A stretch of DNA of 64,000 bases from Congeria kusceri (Eukaryota; Mollusca; Bivalvia; Myida; Dreissenidae): contig CM051036.1 in assembly GCA_027627225.1 (NCBI GenBank), forward strand, positions 41,301,926 through 41,365,925, in the 5' to 3' direction. A model generated the notes under the pieces. The model worked only from the letters and a program-made list of their open reading frames with translations. It ran no database searches and was not told where the DNA came from. The position numbers and the translations under genes were made by a program. Each line of letters opens with the position of its first letter. Position 1 is the first letter of the stretch. Of the stretch, positions 22,260 through 32,448 are shown piece by piece.

Positions 22260-23130
22260 TCTTATTTACAGGTCTGGTGGTGTGTGTAACCGTCTGATTG
22301 CCCTCCTCTACACAGCTAACCATTGGGTGACCGGTCAGCAAAAAGATCTCGAAAATTCCAGCAGACATGTCTTGTACGGATGTTGGGCAAGCGTGGCCTA
22401 AGCCCAATGGGGGGGGGGGAGGGGGCAAAATTGAACCTGAAGAACCAGTGAAGAAGTTGACTTTTAGGAGGCTACAACTGACAGACAACTTCGGAAACAG
22501 GTAGCAGTACAGAGCTTTTTGTACGATGCTAGAATAAAACACGTTTAACTTCGATAAATCGACACAGATTCGTATCTGACCGTTTGATTTGGGAGCATTA
22601 ACCATAGGAGAGCACCATTCTGTTGGTTCTTGGACCTTGGAAATTACGCCTCTACTCTCCATTACCTCTAGTTCCGCTTTCACTTTCCCCATTAGCGGTA
22701 CAGGGATTCGCCGCGGCGTTGCGACATAATACCGTCGCGCATCCTGACTTAATTTAATGATGTACTGCCAATCAGTTTCCCCTAGCCCTAGGTTAGGAAA
22801 TTTGTCGCGAATCCGGTCATACGAGGTGTCATCGACCGAAGAAATATTTTGGAAATTCTTTACATTAATTAAGGAAAGTGCCTCTATTTCCGCTCGACCC
22901 AGGAGCGCATGCTTCAAACCCTTAACAACATAAATCTCAGAAATACACATTTTGTCATTGGATTCAAGTACACATTAAAAACTTTCCAGTTACGTTTAAG
23001 GGTGTCTCTCCTGCTCCAAACAGTTTTTTGTCTTACGCAAGTCAACTGCTTTCAAGCGTTGGAATCGGTGTTACGGTATCACTGTGACTTCAGCTCCAGT
23101 ATCTATTTTGAATGTTAGCTACACCTCGTT
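22260..23130 (-). pseudogene. Gypsy protease and reverse transcriptase N-terminal part
   Basis: The protease active-site box FKIDTGAEVTVIP lies at about 23070-23110 (DTGA codons 23092-23103), followed by several stops. An open frame from 22950 then carries the linker and the start of reverse transcriptase: YYVATPRRIPVPLMGKVKAE, MESRGVISKVQEPTEWCSPM and KSNGQIRICVDLSKLN. After K-L-N the match fades, with frame changes, into a run of C/G at 22410-22425. The catalytic Y-x-D-D box was not found in any frame before the nested insertion, so the polymerase core is lost or unrecognisable. Confidence 0.85.
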
Positions 23131-23179
23131 GGCATTGAGCGTTGTTCGCCACGCCTGTGAATCTCTGGTCCTCACTGTG

Positions 23180-23998
23180 CCTAGGAAATAAAAAAATGAT
23201 TGCATTCCTCGTCTCCGGTTATCTCGGTTACACGTGACCTGCATTGCTTTTTGAAATGTCCCCCTTCTTGCAATGGTGACATGTTCTGTCTCTCGTCGGA
23301 AAACGTGCTCTTGGGTGGTCGGGTCTAGTGCCACAATGCTGGCCCTCTGAGCCACTGTCTTGCTGGCGTCTGCCCTTCGTTGACATCTGCGCAGCCCCGG
23401 CTTCCTGATTCTGACGACTGCTCTTGTCTTTTTGCACCCACTCGATCTGTTCTTTTTTAACGAAATTTTTCTCCTCTTAGCACCGGTTGTTGAGGTTTTA
23501 CGGCTTCTCGTTGCCGGGCCTCATTTATCGCCTTTTGGAGAGTAATGTCAGGGTCTAACTGTAATTTCTTTTACAACCTGTGGTCCCTCAAGCCTACGAC
23601 AATTCTGTCGCGAATTTAGTTCATCGTGTAACCCTTGAGATGCGCAGTTTTCTGCCAGATGGAACAAGTCGGTAATAAAGGCATCCACATTTTTGCACTC
23701 TGTTGTTGAATTTGGCCCATTCAAATATGACGTTCTTTTTTGGCACGAAATGTTGCATAAAACCCCGTGACACTATGTCCCACGATTGGCACTCATCGTT
23801 TTTCATGCCAAATGAAGAAAATATTTCTTTTGATTCCGGACCCATTGATTAAAATAGCGTATTAATTTGTACTTCCTCCGGATTTTCCATTAATCCCTAT
23901 GCCATGCGAAAACGTTCAAATCTTTTAAACCACTTTTCCCATTGTTCCGGTTGATTAAACTGAAAATTCGCCGGATGAGTAAAATTAAAACTCGCCAT
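23180..23998 (-). pseudogene. Gypsy gag (nucleocapsid with CCHC knuckle), stops and frameshifts
   Basis: Gag packages the element RNA. The start ATG at 23998 opens MASFNFTHPANFQFNQPEQW, typical of mag-like Gag starts, and is followed by two in-frame stops within 60 codons. The part 23845-23621 holds FVPKKNVIFEWAKFNNRVQ, and a frame change near 23690 gives VDAFITDLFHLAENC. Near the end is a zinc knuckle (23241-23281): CHHCKKG in one frame and GHFKKQC in the next, with the shift in a G run at 23260-23264. The domain order and motifs are seen; the assignment to Gag follows from them and from position after the primer site. Confidence 0.85.
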
Positions 23999-24049
23999 TT
24001 TTCTATCAATCAATAAATGTAATAATAAATACCAGCATGTATTGGGTTT

Positions 24050-24067
24050 ACTGACACGCTGCCACCA
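24050..24067 (-). other. Primer-binding site, tRNA-Leu type
   Basis: On the minus strand TGGTGGCAGCG directly follows the 5' LTR. It is complementary to a tRNA 3' end CGCTGCCACCA, which matches animal tRNA-Leu. Confidence 0.7.
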
Positions 24068-24195
24068 TGTAGTATTAATGAACGATGCTGATGTTTAAGG
24101 TGTTTATTGTGCAGAGGGTAGGCGCCGAATGCTAATACGCGCAGGTAGCACATGCATGCCGGGATACTAGTATCAAGTTACACACTTCTACAGCA
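24068..24195 (-). repeat. 5' LTR of the Gypsy element
   Basis: 128 bp, starting TGTAGTATTAATGAA and ending CTTCTACAGCA on the plus strand. Compared with the other LTR it lacks about 6 bases near its start and carries about 11 substitutions. Confidence 0.9.
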
Positions 24196-24200
24196 CTATT
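24196..24200 (+). repeat. Target-site duplication, right copy (Gypsy element)
   Basis: CTATT directly after the CA end of the LTR, matching 19091-19095. Confidence 0.8.
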
Positions 24201-25255
24201 GAATATAGAATTTCATTTCCTTCCATCAGAAATATGTTGAAAATTGAGTTTTTGCAATGACCACTGCACATAATGTTTAGCATATTACAAATGACCTTAG
24301 AATATTGACAACCAGAATTCTTGCTGTCTAAAACGTATTTGAAAAATACTTAGACTATATTTCCCTTTTTTCAAGTAAATTCATGTATATGCTTTTACTC
24401 GATTTGTTATTTTCTTGTAATGATTAAACTTTATAAATTGATTTAGTTAATTGAAATTACCCAAATGTTTACAAGGATGATCGGTGGAACACTGCTTGTT
24501 AGTCAATAACAAATTTAATCACACCTTGGACAATTTTATAAGCAGAGTGTCCGCTTTGAATTAACAGTAGTTTACATTTTCCGAAATGTATGATTGTGAC
24601 GATTGTGAATGATCTTTCTACGGAATTTTAACCTCGATTTAGTGAAAACTATCCGAATATGTTGGTTTTGTATCGTCCAAACATGTTACCTAAGTTACAT
24701 GATATGAAACACAACACATAATACGCGTGTTTTCCAAATCGGACCGCTTAGCATGGTTATACACTATTCAGATAGGCAAACATACTGTGTTAATGAAAGT
24801 TTACGTGATTGACAGCACTTTTTCTAATTAAAAAAAAAATCGTTTTTAATATATTGTAGGCCCTGTATGAAAACTATACAGTGTCAGAGCTTTTTTTTTT
24901 ACTTTGTACAAAGAAAAATAATGTCTTCCAATGCGGATTTGGGGGCTTTAACCTTCTATACAATTTGTTCTCGTTCTGGTTGTTTTTACTTTAACTGCTC
25001 TACTATCGTTACAACATTTATGTGCAAATTAATTATAGACTGGAATATTGTGCTACTTTAACAACCGAACAAAACCAAGCAAAGTTATGCAAAAAAAACC
25101 TGTCGCAACATGTTAAACTGTTTATTGTATTGAAAGTCAATGGCTTATTGCCTATGCGGAAAATATTTAGTAAATATTACGAATTTATAAACCCATATAT
25201 TCATGTTGTTTCCATTATGCCACTGTAATTTTCAAATTTAAGATACAAATACTTT
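24201..25255. other. Gene-free AT-rich stretch
   Basis: No exon, RNA gene or mobile element end is recognised. Confidence 0.4.
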
Positions 25256-25860
25256 CCATCAAATCTCAACCAAACTTTCACAGTTTGTGTATGACCATCA
25301 GATCTCAGCAGACGCCCAAAATGGGCCAGATCGTGTTTGAAACACCAGAGTTATTGCCCTTTGTTTATGAGGAAAAAACAATACAAAAATGGACATTATT
25401 CAGGAGAGAGAAAGACATTTTTGATCTAATCTTCACCAATCTTGCACAGTTGGTATATTACCGTGAGATTACAGTTGAAGTCGAATATAAGCAACATCGG
25501 ACCAGCAACATCAATGTGATTGCCCTTTGTTTGTGAAAAAAATATGCAAAAATGGAAAAGGTGAAGTTGATTATAAGCAAGATTGGACCAGAAACACCAG
25601 AGTTATTGCCCTTTGTTTGTGAAAAATATGCAAAAATGGACATTATTCAGAATAGAGACTTCATTTTTAATCCAATCTTCACCAATCGTGTACAGTTTGT
25701 CTATGAACGTAAGACTATACATGAAGTCGAATATAAACATGATCGGGCCAGAAACACCAGAGTTATTGCCTCTTGTTTTTTGGAAAAGAACATCAACAAG
25801 TTATCAATGATTGGCTTGCACACACGATTTTTGATTCAATCTTGACTAAACTTACACAGA
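25256..25860 (+). repeat. Tandem array of about 165-bp units (family C)
   Basis: About four units share CCAATCTTGCACAG, GTATGACC/GTGAGAT, GAAGTCGAATATAA, ATCGGACCAGAAACACCAGA and GTTATTGCCCTTTG, plus AAAAATGGACATTATTCAG. Family copies occur singly at 1255-1345 and 8630-8760. Its overlapping open frames (25285-25845) are artefacts of the repeat. Confidence 0.75.
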
Positions 25861-26344
25861 TCGCGCATGACCATAAAAATTGATTGATAAAATTTGATTT
25901 CCAACAGTTGAAAGACTTGCATGCTGTTATTTGTACATGCAACTTTGATGTCTTCAGAGCCTGCATTAACATCATTTATCATCATTTGTAAGAAAATTAT
26001 CAAAGAAAAAGCAACACTTTAGCTTATAGCACAGCCATCGCAATTATCGCATTGCAACTAGATTTCCAAAACTGTTTGCGAAAAAGACATCAAAATCTAC
26101 TGTTTATGCATTTTCCAGAATTGTCAATGACTTAATGAAAAAGGGTCAGGTAAGAATAGCGAAAAAATTGATTTGAGAACCATTAGCAAAAAAACGCACA
26201 TCCACTACCCAACTCATACTTTAGTTAGCCCATTGCACTAACCGATGTTTTAAAGCAAAATTGATCCTAGCCCCTCTGTGTATTGTTCTGATACCTTAAT
26301 TTTCAAACCTGTCACAACAGTATGGTCTTCATCTGTACCAGTTC
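25861..26344. other. Gene-free stretch
   Basis: No coding signal or clear repeat unit is seen. Confidence 0.35.
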
Positions 26345-26385
26345 TCAGGTGAGCGCTTTGGGCCATCATGGCCCTCTTGTCTAAA
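26345..26385 (+). repeat. Shared hairpin border motif (copy 1)
   Basis: CTCAGGTGAGCGCTTTGGG, then the palindromic GGGCCATCATGGCCC and TCTTGTCTAAACG. The same module occurs at 52335-52375 and 52395-52438, and in reverse at 55703-55740 and 61313-61362. Confidence 0.75.
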
Positions 26386-27115
26386 CGAAACTTTACACTC
26401 TACCAAACTTATTCAAATGGTTCCGCCACACTGCAAAAAATGGCCACTAGAGCTCAAAATAGAATTTGCGTTAAAGTTTTGTTTTCCTGTAATATTTTCA
26501 AAACGTTCTTGGTGAATCTTCATGAATCTTTACAGAAATGTTCCTTGGAAGGTCCTCTACCAAACCTGTGAAAATGCTTCCGCTGCACTGCACAAGATGG
26601 CCGCCTGAGCTAAAAATAGAAATATGTATGTGACTAGATTTTCAAATAATTTCACACCAATGTTCGTTTAGTGGTCCTCTACCAAACTTATTCAAATGGT
26701 TCCGCCTCAATGCACAAAACACTAGAGCTAAAAATATAATTTGCGTTAGGTTTTGTATTCCTGTCATATCTTCTTAAATTCTTGATCAATCTTGATGAAA
26801 CTTTAAACAATTGTTCCTTGGATAGTTCTCTACCAAACCTGTTTAAATGGTTCCGCTTCACTGCACAATATAGCCCAGACTTAAAAATAGAAATATGTCT
26901 AAGCACCAATTTCTTCTAAACCTACGGCTAGATTTTTAAATAATTTCACACAAATGTTCCTTTAGTGGTCCTCTACCAAACTTATTCAAATGGTTCCGCC
27001 TCACTGCACCAGATGGCCACCAGAGCTAAAACCGGAAATATGTCGAAACGCCAGTTTATAAATAGGTCTAAAAGCCTTTTCTTCTAAACCTATGGCTAGT
27101 GTTTCAAATAATCAA
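26386..27115 (+). repeat. Tandem array of about 150-bp units (family D)
   Basis: About five units share CCTCTACCAAACTTATTCAA, ATGGTTCCGCCTCACTGCAC, ATGGCCACNAGAGCTAAAA, ATAGAAATATGT and TTTCACACAAATGTTCCTT. It is related to the 51-52 kb family through ACAGAAATGTTCCTTGG and CTACCAAA. Confidence 0.75.
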
Positions 27116-27565
27116 CACACTATCTTAAATCTTACATTTTCATTTTCACATTTAACCATGAGAAACCATTTAAGGAACATTTTCATCCATCTTGCGTTTG
27201 ATCATTATTTTCCAAAAAAAGATAGCATGCCCAGTGGAGAAAAGTTCCTTTGACGGACACTTTCTTAAATGCAAATACGCAACATTGCGTATAAACAAAC
27301 ATAATTATGTGAGTAATTTCATGCCATATCTCTAGTCCACACTTTTTTCCCATTTTATTTTGAGGCCACATTTTTGCAAAGTCTCACCAAACTGCATACA
27401 TTTTTGATCATCGACATGAAACTTCCATACTTCTTCACCAACATTGACTCGTACATGTAACCCCATTGGTCAAATAAAAAATCCGGCTTTAATGCGGTTT
27501 CCGCATTTTTCCCTTGTCTTTATTAAACAATAATTATGATATCAACTGAACTGATGGATGCTCCT
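27116..27565. other. Gene-free stretch
   Basis: No coding signal is seen. A reversed GGTCA-like context begins beyond 27560. Confidence 0.35.
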
Positions 27566-28010
27566 CGATGCCGCTTTGACCTCTAAATGTGGTCTTGACC
27601 TGGGGCCAACATTTGTGCAATGCAATTTCAGCCGTCAATGATCAAGTTACCAGTTTTTGTCCTTTGACCTACAGTTCTGGTTCATGTATGTGACTTTCTG
27701 CTGAAATTAGGCAAACTCTTGTGCCAAGTAATTTGGAGATCCCAGTATCAATGCAGCAAAAAACTATTTCAACGTTGGACCTCTAAGTATGACCTTGACC
27801 TTTGGACTGGTTTATGTGCGCTTCACGCTGTCTCATATAATAGGTTTGAATTTGTGCCAAGCAGTATTTAAATCCAAGGCAAATTAAAGCACGGACAAGC
27901 TAATTGCCAATTTTGATATTTGACCTCTGGGTGTGACATTGACCTTTGACCTAGGGACCTGAATCATGAGCTCTACATACCATATTATTGCCGCAAACAT
28001 GTGCTAAATT
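27566..28010 (-). repeat. Array of TGACCTNTGACCT-type units
   Basis: About three units of 130-190 bp contain TTTGACCTCTAAATGTG, TCTTGACCTNGG and TTTGTGCCAAG. They read as the complement of the GGTCAAAGGTCA families. Confidence 0.6.
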
Positions 28011-28449
28011 ATTTTTAATTCCCTCCATGCATGGCTAAGCAAAAATCCAATTTATAAGCAGAGGGCAATTACTCCCAGAAAAATGCTCACACCATAACAA
28101 TCCTGACAAATATGTGCATTTCCTCTTGGTAGGAATAAAAAATTTGATTGAATTCGAGTTATTAGTTCCTTAAATCTCCTGCAGAAATGAAAACTGATCG
28201 AATAATGGAAAGGCAGACAGAAGGACATTGAGTATGATTGATAAAATGTTTAGGGAAGAGCATTTGACACTTGACAAACTGAATGGCGGTTGTATTAGCA
28301 TTCGGACGGTCAGACAGAGCGGTAACTATTTGCTCCTCTCAGCGAGGAGCATTATAATGTACAATTATGAATATATTGTATGTACTTTTTATCAAAATAA
28401 AATGAAAAAAACTATAGGATATAGGACTATAATTATAACAAAAGTCTTA

Positions 28450-28805
28450 AAATAAAACTAGAAATGTGTCCATAGGACACGAATGCCTCCACTGATTAGG
28501 ACTGGACACAGAAATGGATCATGGTCTCGTTCGTGACACATCGTCTCATGATTGTGAATATTTCTACCAAGAAATGTCAAAATCCATGCAGAATAAAAGT
28601 GACCTTGACCTTGGAAGTAGGGACCTGCATGTTGCATGAGACACATCGTCTCATGATAATGAACATTTCTGCAAGTAATTTCACAATCCATCATGAAATG
28701 ACAGAGTTATTGACTGGTCATGAAAAACAGACATCGTTTCTAACCTTTGACATTTGACCTCCAGGTGTGACCTTGGAGGTATGGACCTAGGTCTTGCGCG
28801 TGAAA
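28450..28805 (+). repeat. Array of about 145-bp units (family E, array 1)
   Basis: Two to three units share GACACATCGTCTCATGAT, GAACATTTCTGCCAAG, AATTTCACAATCCATCA, GAAATGACAGAGTTATTGAC and GTGACCTTGGAGGTA. Same family as 38085-38700. Confidence 0.75.
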
Positions 28806-29179
28806 CATTGTCATGATGGCAGTGCTCGAGCAAGGCCTTAATGGCGGGGCGCAGCGCCCTGCCGTCACCGACCCCCGCCCTCCCGCCTTTGATCCCACCC
28901 TGCCCTTTTTAATCATGCCGTCTATTGAGCCAAATACAAGTTAACCGAGACTTCATGTCAATATACATATAGATGCAAACGGATACACGCTGTGTCCACT
29001 TAATCTCCCGAGTAAACACCGACCGACAAAACCCATGTATACATGTATATTACGTAACTTATCTCGTCTTAAATCAATGTTGCATACCTACTTCTTCGTT
29101 TAATTTGGGTCTATATTTTCGGAAAGACCTGCAAGAACAATGCAATCCTCGTGCGCGGGTCTATGTTTGTTCACGTAGT

Positions 29180-29620
29180 CAGGTCAGGATGATGGTGGAC
29201 ATATGGAGGATGATGGTGGAAATAGGGAGGATGATGGTGGGGATAAAAGGGATGTTGGATGGGATTGAGGTGATGATGGTGGAGATAGGGAGGATGGTGG
29301 TAGGGATACGAAGAATGATAGGGAGACAGGGAGGATGATGGTGGGGATAGAAGGCATGATGGAGGGTACTGAGGTGATGATAGGGGGGATTGCGGGGATG
29401 ATAGGGGTGATAGCGGGGATGATGGTGGGGATAGGGAGGATGATGGTGGGGAAAGCGAGGATAATGGTGGGGATAGGGAAAATGATAGAGGGGATGATGT
29501 TTGTGAGACACTTCTAGCTAGGAGTTTCTTACTTCGGTTGATGATGGGGATAGGGAGGATGGTGGTGGGGATAGAGTGGATAATGGTTGTGAGACATTTC
29601 TTGCTAGAGTTTCTTACCCC
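29180..29620 (+). repeat. Purine-rich minisatellite (GATGATGGTGGGGATAGGGAG)
   Basis: Many copies of a unit of about 21 bp (variants GGAGGATGATGGTGG and GGGATAGGGAGGAT), almost all purine plus T on the plus strand. Because the unit length is a multiple of three it keeps frames open on both strands (28973-29338, 29179-29511, 29335-29517), giving simple methionine/glycine- or proline/histidine-rich strings that are not genes. Confidence 0.85.
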
Positions 29621-29783
29621 ATTTATAGTTTCGGGAAGAAAATGGAAAGAAATTCAACTACTGATCTAGCACAGACACTGTAAGACACAACTATGGCATG
29701 GCATGTGCAAAAACAGACTCATGGTATGAACAGAAAATAGTGCACCATGTGAGATATTTTCATTGAATACCTGTATGTAAAGC

Positions 29784-29862
29784 CATCATCCTCCCTATCT
29801 CCATCATCATCCTCCATATCCCCACCATCGTCTCCCAATCTCTACCATCATCCTTCTAAGGA
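29784..29862 (-). repeat. Inverted copy of the purine-rich minisatellite
   Basis: CATCATCCTCCCTATCTCC, then CATATCCCCACCATCGTCTC. This is the complement of the unit at 29180-29620, about 165-600 bp away, so the two could fold together. Confidence 0.75.
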
Positions 29863-30320
29863 GGTCGCGGTATATTGGTATATTGTTATATCTGATTCTG
29901 CAAAAAAATATCGCGATATTAATGTCAATACCAATATATTGCACTATTTATGTGGTCTGTTTTGAGTGTTTTATTTCCTGTTCAAATATAGATTCCAAAA
30001 CATAAAATGGTAAATCCAACAATTCACGGCCTTAAAACTAGTGGCAATATAGCATTTGCAATTATCTAACACACACAACTACCAGATAAATATAAAAGTT
30101 TGTGGAGTTGGTATGTCCTGTTGTACCTTCATAACGGTTTGGTTTGTAAATGACCATTGATATATTATATAGTTTGGCATGCTCTTTTTTTGTTCACAAT
30201 ATTCGCATGTGGTGTATATATACTCCTGTGATCATTGTATTGATATTTATAATGCATAAAAATGAAAATAAAGAAAAAATCAGCAAAATGGAAAATTCTG
30301 CGTAATCAGTTAATCTATAC
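29863..30320. other. Gene-free AT-rich stretch with a small inverted repeat
   Basis: ATATTGGTATATTG near 29876 and CAATACCAATATATTG near 29925 form an imperfect inverted repeat around ATATCGCGATAT. Nothing else is recognised. Confidence 0.35.
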
Positions 30321-30495
30321 ATTTGCGTTTGATGTAGTGTACGCCTATAAAAGCAGCAACTTCAAAGGAATGTAAATTGCATGATTATAAAACTTACTAA
30401 GTGCTAAATACAATTTATTTGATTCAAATATTATGTATGTTGTTGTTCCAGTTATATTTGATGTTTTTCATTCGGGTGTACAGCAAAACAGAAAA
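30321..30495 (+). repeat. Dispersed duplicate with 36705-36935
   Basis: Shared blocks are GTTTGATGTAGTGTACGC, TATAAAAGC, ACTAAGTGCTAA, TACAATTTAT, TATGTTGTTGTTCCAG and TTTTTCATTCGGG. The 36.7-kb copy is longer by about 60 bp of insertions. The TATAAAAG string in both copies is promoter-like but no transcript is evident. Confidence 0.65.
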
Positions 30496-31996
30496 TTCTG
30501 CGTAAGGCCAGTCCTTTTTTTATTTTGGGTTTACACAAATTTTGGGGGAACATGTCCACTGGCATTTCGAAAAAAAAGTGTTCAAATCTTAACACAACAA
30601 ACGATTTCCAGTTAGAAATTTATAATTAATAACAATATCAACATTAAAACACACTATTATGTGAAGTTAGAATAAGACGTCAAACATGGTATAAACTGTT
30701 TTACTACAAACCAATGTTTTATATGCAGTTTAACCATTTTTAATTATGAATTTTACAGAGTAAATAAGTGTAATAGATGCCTGCATATATTTTAACGACA
30801 TCATTAAAATTAATTTTACCACAATGTTGTATACTTGTATGGATTTACAAAATGTAAAGTGAGATGCCTTTTTAAAAAAAAGATGAGTGTACCTGTGAAG
30901 GACTGGAATCCACAACTGCCCGAACACAAACCTTGCCAAACGAACTTAATCTAACCACACAACGCAACGTTTGAAAATAATTGCTGTGAGGTCTCGAAAA
31001 ACATATTAGATTTAACTATGTCAAGAGAAAAGTCCAAATAATATTGACGGTAATTGTTTACATTCCTATTAAGTCTTAATTCTTATTAAAAAAGAGAAAC
31101 AAGTTTTAACATATATTAATACAAGGCAAATAAGAAATTCTCATTGTGTCGCGAAAATATATATCATCAACAAAATGCAACCATAATTTTCTCTTTAAAG
31201 TTTATACGGGACAAAGCTGTCTGTCCACACATCCTCGTTTCGATTTGCCCGCAAGAAGATCTTGTAACTAATGATATAATTTGTTACAATGCCACCTGCA
31301 GATATACATCCAGATCCTTCAACCGGATTTTTTAGGCGTCCCCGTCCCGAGAGGGGTGGGTTACGGAGGGGTATCCCCTCCGTACGTCAAATTTCTTTGG
31401 CAGCATGTGTTAAATGACGTTATCTTTAGCTATTAAAATTAAGGCAAAGATGTTTTCATTTTTTTTACAAGTTTAAACAAAATGAAATAAACGAAACATC
31501 ATCGTTTGAACGGCACACTTCTAGCCTTTTAAAAGCAAAAGGTCACAATACACTAAATAAATAAGTCATGTAGGGCTGTACTCTCTAAATAAATCAACAA
31601 GTTTAACTAGGTTTAGACACTTGCTTTGATATTCTTTTTTGGAGATATTGGTAGGGTAAGCATTGGTATGCACACAGAAATCACTGACATGTTTAAAGAT
31701 TGGAGACTAGAGTATGACACTTGCGCTGAGGCGGGTTACATTCAACTAGAAAGTAGCCGCTAAAAAGATGGTGATAAAACAGTCAACTTTGTTTAGTGTC
31801 GAGTTCATTCTTACATAATGCATGACATACCCTTTTTATTGCTTTAATCAATTCCGCTTAGAATGCTCTTTAAGAAAAGGCATGGTTATCAGGGTCCCTA
31901 TGTGCAAAATGTTGCATTTATTTTTGGTTAAAGTTATCGCTTTTGCATTAAATTACATAAGGATTGGACTTAGTATATTGTAACCAAACGCATTAT
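30496..31996. other. Gene-free stretch
   Basis: No coding sequence is recognised. A palindrome with 9-bp arms (ACGGAGGGG / CCCCTCCGT) lies at 31363-31383. The plus-strand open frame at 31144-31335 has no recognisable domain. Confidence 0.35.
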
Positions 31997-32448
31997 TGTT
32001 GAGGTTGCGCATGCGTAAATAAATTCCTTCTTTGTTACATATAAAATATTCAAAACTTGATCTCACTTTTCACCATGACCAAGCTACTTTCCAATATATC
32101 ACCATACATTGTTGGAAGGATGAGGACATAACCTTTTGAAAAAAACATCATGTCAAAAAATTATATGTGTTGTAAAAAACACACCGGTTTTGACGGGCAT
32201 GGAGGCTGCCATTTTGGGTATGAATACATGGGCCAAAAGGTTTGAAGCTGGAAACCACTAGACAAAAAGTAGTGCACAAAACAGCCTTTTTTCTTATTGC
32301 TTACATATATACCTTTAAAATGATACCAAAACATATCATTTAAACTATATTTTACAAATTATATGCATCCTGCACTCAACCACATGTTCTTATTATCTAA
32401 CTGACATCCCTGAGGATGTGTCTTCCGTTTTGGGGCAATTAAACCTTT
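31997..32448 (+). repeat. Left flank repeat of the duplicated segment
   Basis: GCGCATGCGTAAATAAATTC, TTCTTTGTTACATATAAAAT and TTGATCTCACTTTTCACC at 31997-32085 recur in part at 35813-35868 and in reverse at 21012-21090. CTTCCGTTTTGGGGCAATTA at 32422 recurs at 35887. The flank therefore lies on both sides of the tandem duplication, shortened by about 300 bp on the right. Confidence 0.7.

Larger units (their letters stand above)
21012..22260. mobile_element. Nested insertion inside the Gypsy reverse transcriptase (right edge uncertain)
   Basis: Pol homology ends at about 21012 and resumes by 22410 at the latest, possibly at about 22260. The left edge (21012-21090) is the reverse complement of 31997-32090 and related to 35813-35868: on the minus strand GCGCAAATAAATTCCTTC, TTTGTTACATATAAAATATT and TTGATCTCACTTTTCACC. 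It also holds an (ATC)n microsatellite (21834-21898) and the hAT-like MITE at 21642-22222. No protein was recognised in it. Confidence 0.6.
19096..24195 (-). mobile_element. Ty3/Gypsy LTR retrotransposon, mag-like, full-length but decayed
   Basis: A 5.1-kb element read on the minus strand. Two direct LTRs (19096-19227 and 24068-24195) are bounded by TG and CA and by a 5-bp target-site duplication CTATT. Inside, in minus-strand order, come primer-binding site, gag with CCHC knuckle, aspartic protease, reverse transcriptase N-terminal part, RNase H, connection region, integrase and polypurine tract. No envelope gene is seen. Gag and Pol contain stops and frameshifts, and the reverse transcriptase palm is interrupted by a nested insertion (about 21012 to 22260). 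By hand count the LTRs differ at about 11 of 126 aligned positions plus indels, so the insertion is old. The integrase style and the tRNA-Leu-type primer site suggest the mag lineage, which includes the clam element Steamer; this placement is inference. Confidence 0.92.

Noticed and set aside
19096..24195. Endogenous retrovirus with envelope gene
   Set aside because: Between integrase and the 3' LTR there is only about 140 bp; no envelope-like frame exists, so it is an LTR retrotransposon.
28973..29517. Methionine/glycine-rich and proline/histidine-rich proteins
   Set aside because: Both strands are open because the minisatellite unit is about 21 bp; low complexity only.
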